Below are positions 5,548 through 8,728 of a DNA stretch of 8,728 nucleotides, piece by piece. The stretch is from Methanofollis sp. (GTDB taxonomy: Archaea > Halobacteriota > Methanomicrobia > Methanomicrobiales > Methanofollaceae), in NCBI GenBank assembly GCA_028696365.1, contig JAQVHG010000079.1, positions 1 to 8,728 on the forward strand, read 5' to 3'. The notes beneath the pieces were generated by a model. The model was not told where the DNA came from and searched no databases. It saw only the letters and a list, made by a program, of their open reading frames with translations. The translations under genes and the position numbers were made by a program. Position 1 is the stretch's first letter. Each line of letters starts with the position of its first letter.

Positions 5548-5571
5548 GCCATTCTATTGTAGTAGAATGGC
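5548..5571. promoter_or_regulatory. Probable repressor operator (perfect 9-bp-arm palindrome over the transcription start)
   Basis: GCCATTCTA (5548-5556) and TAGAATGGC (5563-5571) are exact inverted repeats separated by TTGTAG. The inner bases include TGTAGTA, similar to half-sites bound by BlaI/MecI-type repressors (recalled family knowledge, not tested). Its position over the predicted start, about 20 bp after the TATA box and directly before the BlaI-like gene, suggests autoregulation by blocking polymerase recruitment. Confidence 0.6.
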
Positions 5572-5616
5572 CGGGACACTCGCACTCTGATCCCTGGCCA
5601 CAAGGGAGCCGTACAC

Positions 5617-5976
5617 ATGGCGATCAAATTATTTGACTCTGAATTGAGGGTCATGGAAGTCCTCTGGAAAGAGGGGGATACCACCGCAAAACAGATCGCG
5701 GAGATCCTGAAAGAGCAGGTGGGCTGGAGCAAGACGACCACCTATACGGTCATCAAAAAATGCGTGGATAAAGGAGCGATTCAAAGGATCGACCCGCACT
5801 TTGTGTGCCACCCGCGTGTCACTCGGGAAGACGCACAGGAATTTGAAACAGATGAACTCATCGAAAAGATGTACGACGGTGCTGCCGACCAACTTGTCGC
5901 CTCTATATTAGGGCGCAAGAACCTGTCCAGAGACGAGATCGAGCGCCTGAAGCAGATGGTCAACAGTCTGGAATGA
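5617..5976 (+). CDS. blaI: BlaI/MecI/CopY-family transcriptional repressor
   Basis: This 119-residue protein has the standard size and layout of the family. The N-terminal winged helix runs from LFDSELRVMEVLWKEG (5-20) through the recognition helix SKTTTYTVIKKCVDKG (38-53) and the wing (about 54-67). The C-terminal dimerisation helices run from about 76 to the end, ending in LSRDEIERLKQMV, close to the SxDEIxxLxxxL end typical of BlaI/MecI. In bacteria such repressors bind as dimers to palindromic operators and are inactivated by proteolysis triggered by BlaR1/MecR1. The Asn-Phe cleavage pair of the staphylococcal proteins is not evident here, so the cut site, if any, differs. The ATG is preceded by GGGAG (5604-5608) at good spacing. 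It is the first gene of an operon with the M56 peptidase, 10 bp after its stop, and sits under a TATA box with a palindrome at the predicted start. Family assignment is secure; the ligand is unknown. Confidence 0.9.
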   Translation: MAIKLFDSELRVMEVLWKEGDTTAKQIAEILKEQVGWSKTTTYTVIKKCVDKGAIQRIDPHFVCHPRVTREDAQEFETDELIEKMYDGAADQLVASILGRKNLSRDEIERLKQMVNSLE

Positions 5977-5986
5977 GGTGGTGGGT

Positions 5987-7612
5987 ATGTCGATACTCGG
6001 TATGACACTCTCCGCATCCATCCTCATACTGGTGGTCGTGGCGGTCCGTGCGATGTTCCTGCACAGAGTCCCGAAAATTACCTTTCTGGTACTGTGGGGC
6101 ATTGTGGTGTGCCGCTTGCTCGTTCCGTATTCCATACCATCGCGGTTTAGCGTCTATACGCTGATGGACCAGGTGGGAAGTATGTTCTCGGAACAGATCG
6201 TCACTCCGATCTCGACGGCTGAAGGGATTCACTCTCTTTTCATCGCTTCAGAAACACCCGCACCCTCAGTATCGTCTGCCCTGTCCGTCTCCCCTCTGAC
6301 ACTGGTGTGGTTGGCCGGCATCTTCGCCTGTGCCCTGTTCTTCATCGTCACGCATGTACGATGCCGTCGAGAATACCGGACGGCGTTGCCGGTTGAGAGC
6401 GACCTTGTGGCTGCGTGGCAACAGGAGCATCCGACACGGCGCCCTGTGCAGATCAAATGCTCTGATACAATTTCCGCTCCATTGACGTACGGGATCATCA
6501 GGCCGGTGATATTGTTGCCGAAATCCATGGATTATACCGACAAACGTCAGTTGTGGTATATCCTTGCCCATGAGTACACGCACGTCATGCGGTTTGATAC
6601 GCTGGCAAAGAGTCTGCTGGCTGCTGCTCTGTGCGTTCACTGGTTCAATCCTCTTGTATGGGTGATGTATGCCCTTGCAAACCGGGATATCGAACTTGCC
6701 TGCGATGAAGCGATCGTGCGGACGTTTGGCGAGACGACGAGATCAGCGTATGCTCGTACCCTCATCACCATGGAGGAAAAGAAAAGCGGACTGACGCCGT
6801 TCTGCACCAACTTCAGCAAAAATGCGATTGAAGAAAGGATCGTGTCCATCATGAAAACAAAGAAAACGACGACTTTTGGTATTGTCCTGGCGCTGGTGCT
6901 TGTTGTTGGTACTGCAGCAGTATTTGCAACATCAGGCATATCAAGAATCGCAATTGGGGATTACGCCGCTGGCATCACATATGTGGTCGCGGGAGAAAAT
7001 GATAGTTTGCAGACAACCCCAAATGTCCCTACTGAGCAGGAACTATTGTCCAAATACGGCGCATATGGCATCTCTTTTGATGAAAAAGGAAAAATGTGTT
7101 TTAATGGTGACCTTGTCAGATACTTTTGGGATGGTGCCGAATTAGTTGATAATGCATCGTCTGTCTATTACGAATATCTTAACGCTGATGGTACGGTTGA
7201 CGTCCATACATCCCGAAAAGTGATAGACAATGGAGATGGGAGTGTAAATCCTTTTGGTGAATTAATAGGAATTGAAAGATATAGCCAAGAGGAATATAAA
7301 CAAAGAAACCTGTCTGATTTGAAAAAGTCGTCTGGATCGGACACATATGTAGCGGATGTATCGGGAGGGTCTGGACAGGGTGAATCAGTTGCACAGAGGT
7401 TTTCCAAGTATAAGAGATATGGAATTGAGTACAGAGAACGAGAAGGAGGCAGCGTTGGCAACGTCTATTATAACGGACAAATGGTACAGTTTTTTATAGA
7501 TGAAAATAAATGGGGGGGAATTTTTACCTATCGGTCTGTTGATGGTGGTGAAATCATTGTTCATACGATTTATGACGAAAATGGAAAGTTGATTGGAGTG
7601 GAAAAAGAATAA
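5987..7612 (+). CDS. BlaR1/MecR1-like M56 membrane metallopeptidase with duplicated C-terminal domain
   Basis: This 541-residue protein starts with membrane helices at about 5-25, 31-50 and 104-122. It then has a cytoplasmic zinc-protease domain with HEYTH (195-199) and ELACDEAIV (236-244, E236 as likely third zinc ligand), the M56 pattern. A further hydrophobic stretch spans about 208-230 (LLAAALCVHWFNPLVWV). After MKTKK a last membrane helix (about 295-315) leads to an outside domain containing two related repeats, 353-431 and 473-541. Both run SKY..YGI, then a YNG/FNG-x-x-V-x-(Y/F)F strand, V-HT and LIG(I/V)E. No penicillin-binding SxxK/SxN/KTG domain like that of BlaR1 is visible, so the stimulus is probably not a beta-lactam. 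Its partner should be the repressor just upstream. The ATG at 5987 is preferred to the GTGs at 5978 and 5981, because GAGGTGG just before it serves as ribosome site. The 3' third is much AT-richer than the protease part. Confidence 0.85.
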   Translation: MSILGMTLSASILILVVVAVRAMFLHRVPKITFLVLWGIVVCRLLVPYSIPSRFSVYTLMDQVGSMFSEQIVTPISTAEGIHSLFIASETPAPSVSSALSVSPLTLVWLAGIFACALFFIVTHVRCRREYRTALPVESDLVAAWQQEHPTRRPVQIKCSDTISAPLTYGIIRPVILLPKSMDYTDKRQLWYILAHEYTHVMRFDTLAKSLLAAALCVHWFNPLVWVMYALANRDIELACDEAIVRTFGETTRSAYARTLITMEEKKSGLTPFCTNFSKNAIEERIVSIMKTKKTTTFGIVLALVLVVGTAAVFATSGISRIAIGDYAAGITYVVAGENDSLQTTPNVPTEQELLSKYGAYGISFDEKGKMCFNGDLVRYFWDGAELVDNASSVYYEYLNADGTVDVHTSRKVIDNGDGSVNPFGELIGIERYSQEEYKQRNLSDLKKSSGSDTYVADVSGGSGQGESVAQRFSKYKRYGIEYREREGGSVGNVYYNGQMVQFFIDENKWGGIFTYRSVDGGEIIVHTIYDENGKLIGVEKE

Positions 7613-7643
7613 GTGACTGCTCTTTCTCCTCTTGTCAGGGGCA

Positions 7644-7665
7644 TCCAGGGTTCTTTCAGCCTGGA
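7644..7665 (+). terminator. Weak hairpin after the blaI-blaR1-like operon
   Basis: TCCAGG (7644-7649) pairs with CCTGGA (7660-7665) around a 10-base loop, 32 bases after the peptidase stop. A pyrimidine-rich TCTTTCTCCTCTT run precedes it, but no T-tract follows. It may contribute to 3'-end formation. The remaining 7666-7854 shows no supported gene. Confidence 0.25.
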
Positions 7666-7854
7666 GACGGCAGTTCCAATCCCGGAAAAATTATCGTTGT
7701 GTTCTGGTTGTGGGCCGCCACTAGTCGGCATGTGGGCGGGAGTGGACCCGATCAGAGAGTTTTCTGGCGATGGTACATTTGCGTTGTTTCCTCTGGAGGG
7801 CGATCCCCTTCCTTTGACCAGATTTCATCCGGCCTCTTCGCGGCTTTTCACCAC

Positions 7855-7872
7855 AAAAAAAGAAGAAAAAAA
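7855..7872 (-). terminator. T-tract terminator of the pyrB-pyrI operon
   Basis: Just after the pyrI stop the minus strand reads TTTTTTTCTTCTTTTTTT. Archaeal polymerase terminates at such T-rich runs without needing a hairpin, and none is present here. Confidence 0.65.
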
Positions 7873-7875
7873 TCC

Positions 7876-8340
7876 TCAGATAATATGCCCAGGGATATCG
7901 TCCTTCAGGTACCAGTCGCAGTACAGACAGTGCAGCCCCCGCTTCGTCACCTCGAACCTGCTCTTGATCGGTTCGTTGGTGTTGGAGATGCACCCTGGAT
8001 TCGGGCACCTGACCACGCCAAGGAGCACCTGCGGGATCTCGACCCCCATCTTCTCGCAGACCAGATAGTCCCTGATGATGTTGATCGTGGCATGTGGGGC
8101 GATGAGGGCGATGCGGTCGACCTCTTCGGCGCAGAGTTCGCGCTCCTCGATCTTGACGATGTCCTTCTTGCCCGACTTCTCGCTCGCCACATTGGTGGCG
8201 ATGGAGAGGCACTCGTCGGTCGTCCCGGTGATCCCGAGGATCTTGAGGACATTGAGGGCCTCGCCTGCGGTGATGTGGTCGATCACCGTCCCGTTCCTGA
8301 TCGGACTGATCTGTAAAAGCACCCCTGGTTCCTCTTTCAT
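7876..8340 (-). CDS. pyrI: Aspartate carbamoyltransferase regulatory subunit
   Basis: This 154-residue protein matches PyrI in length and order. The N-terminal effector-binding domain begins with LLQISPIRNGTVIDHI (8-23) and GEALNVLKILGI (26-37), the nucleotide (CTP/ATP) binding region. The C-terminal zinc domain has CPNPGC (112-117) and CLYC (138-141), the CX4C...CX2C set that holds the structural zinc and contacts the catalytic subunit. PyrI dimers join PyrB trimers to form allosterically regulated aspartate transcarbamoylase, which makes N-carbamoyl-L-aspartate for pyrimidine synthesis in the cytoplasm. Its ATG overlaps the pyrB stop by 4 bases (ATGA), indicating translational coupling; the promoter lies beyond the window. 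No damage was seen. Confidence 0.97.
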   Translation of the reverse strand: MKEEPGVLLQISPIRNGTVIDHITAGEALNVLKILGITGTTDECLSIATNVASEKSGKKDIVKIEERELCAEEVDRIALIAPHATINIIRDYLVCEKMGVEIPQVLLGVVRCPNPGCISNTNEPIKSRFEVTKRGLHCLYCDWYLKDDIPGHII

Positions 8341-8728
8341 TCCATCACCTCCAGGAGGAGGGCCATCCTGATCGGGACGCCGTTCCTTGCCTGCTGGAAA
8401 TATTTCGCGTGCGGGAGGGCGTCGACCCTGGGGTCGATCTCGTCGACCCGCGGCAGCGGGTGGAGGACGATCATCTGCTCCCGCGCCTCCGCGAGGAGTT
8501 CTGGGGTGACCCGGTAACTCGAGGCCACGGCGTAGTACGAGGCCGAGTCAGGGAAGCGCTCGCGCTGGATCCTGGTGACGTACATCACGTCGAGTGCCCG
8601 CGTGAACTCCTTGATCTCGTCGTGGACCACGATCTCGACACCCCGCTCGCGCAACTCCTCGACGACGTTCGGCGGCATCTCCAGGCCCTCGGGAGCGAGG
8701 GTGTGGATGGTGACGTCGTACTGCGTGA
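8337..8728 (-). CDS. pyrB: Aspartate carbamoyltransferase catalytic subunit, C-terminal part (5' end outside window)
   Basis: The frame is open to the window edge (first complete codon at 8726) and ends with TGA at 8337-8339, giving 129 residues, somewhat under half of a usual catalytic chain. The key motifs are VTRIQRERFPD in the aspartate-binding domain, then HPLPRVDEID and YFQQARNGVP near the end. These include the His-Pro-Leu-Pro loop and the aspartate-loop residues that form the active site shared between chains. The enzyme condenses carbamoyl phosphate with aspartate. The carbamoyl-phosphate-binding STRT region is upstream and not visible. Overlap with pyrI points to a pyrB-pyrI operon. 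Identification is secure. Confidence 0.96.
   Translation of the reverse strand, partial: TQYDVTIHTLAPEGLEMPPNVVEELRERGVEIVVHDEIKEFTRALDVMYVTRIQRERFPDSASYYAVASSYRVTPELLAEAREQMIVLHPLPRVDEIDPRVDALPHAKYFQQARNGVPIRMALLLEVME

Noticed and set aside
7613..8068. Plus-strand 151-codon frame opening with GTG directly after the peptidase stop
   Set aside because: Most of it is antisense to pyrI, and its unique part has no domain, signal or ribosome-site support.

Overview
The window reads as a moderately GC-rich euryarchaeal chromosome, most likely a methanogen of the Methanomicrobiales type (inference). The evidence is an archaeal-type phosphopantetheine adenylyltransferase end, an adjoining pyrB-pyrI pair with the archaeal/enteric regulatory subunit, TATA-box promoters about 25 bp before likely transcription starts, several apparently leaderless genes, and T-tract rather than hairpin termination. 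No rRNA, tRNA, CRISPR array or insertion-sequence transposase was seen.

Layout. Bases 1-193 are the 3' end of a coaD-like housekeeping gene (+). Bases 209-889 (-) hold a membrane-anchored hypothetical protein interrupted by one in-frame TAA. Bases 1122-2185 (+) hold a winged-helix/MNT nucleotidyltransferase gene overlapping by 4 bp a HEPN-domain partner that carries two in-frame stops: a decayed MNT/HEPN toxin-antitoxin-like pair. Bases 2264-2701 (-) encode a four-helix membrane protein. Bases 2702-3246 contain repeats only. Bases 3247-3510 (-) hold a YgiT-type zinc-finger antitoxin-like gene whose middle is out of frame, preceded by what looks like the tail of a DUF4258-type partner. Bases 3520-4011 (-) encode a small exported protein and 4580-5041 (-) a small lipoprotein, separated by repeats. 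Bases 5617-7612 (+) are a BlaI-type repressor and a BlaR1/MecR1-like M56 metallopeptidase in one operon, with a palindrome sitting on the predicted transcription start. Bases 7876-8728 (-) are pyrI and the 3' part of pyrB.

Two themes stand out. First, housekeeping genes (coaD-like, pyrBI) bracket an accessory island with broken genes, two decayed toxin-antitoxin-like loci and three related non-coding palindromic repeat elements. Second, the island carries an intact bacterial-style sensor-protease/repressor pair under an archaeal promoter. The sensor protease has no visible penicillin-binding domain; it ends in a duplicated, AT-rich extracellular domain, so its ligand is probably not a beta-lactam. 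BlaR1-like signalling would presumably inactivate the BlaI-like repressor and release the operon's own promoter, with other targets elsewhere in the genome. PyrB and PyrI together form aspartate transcarbamoylase, which starts the committed part of pyrimidine synthesis.
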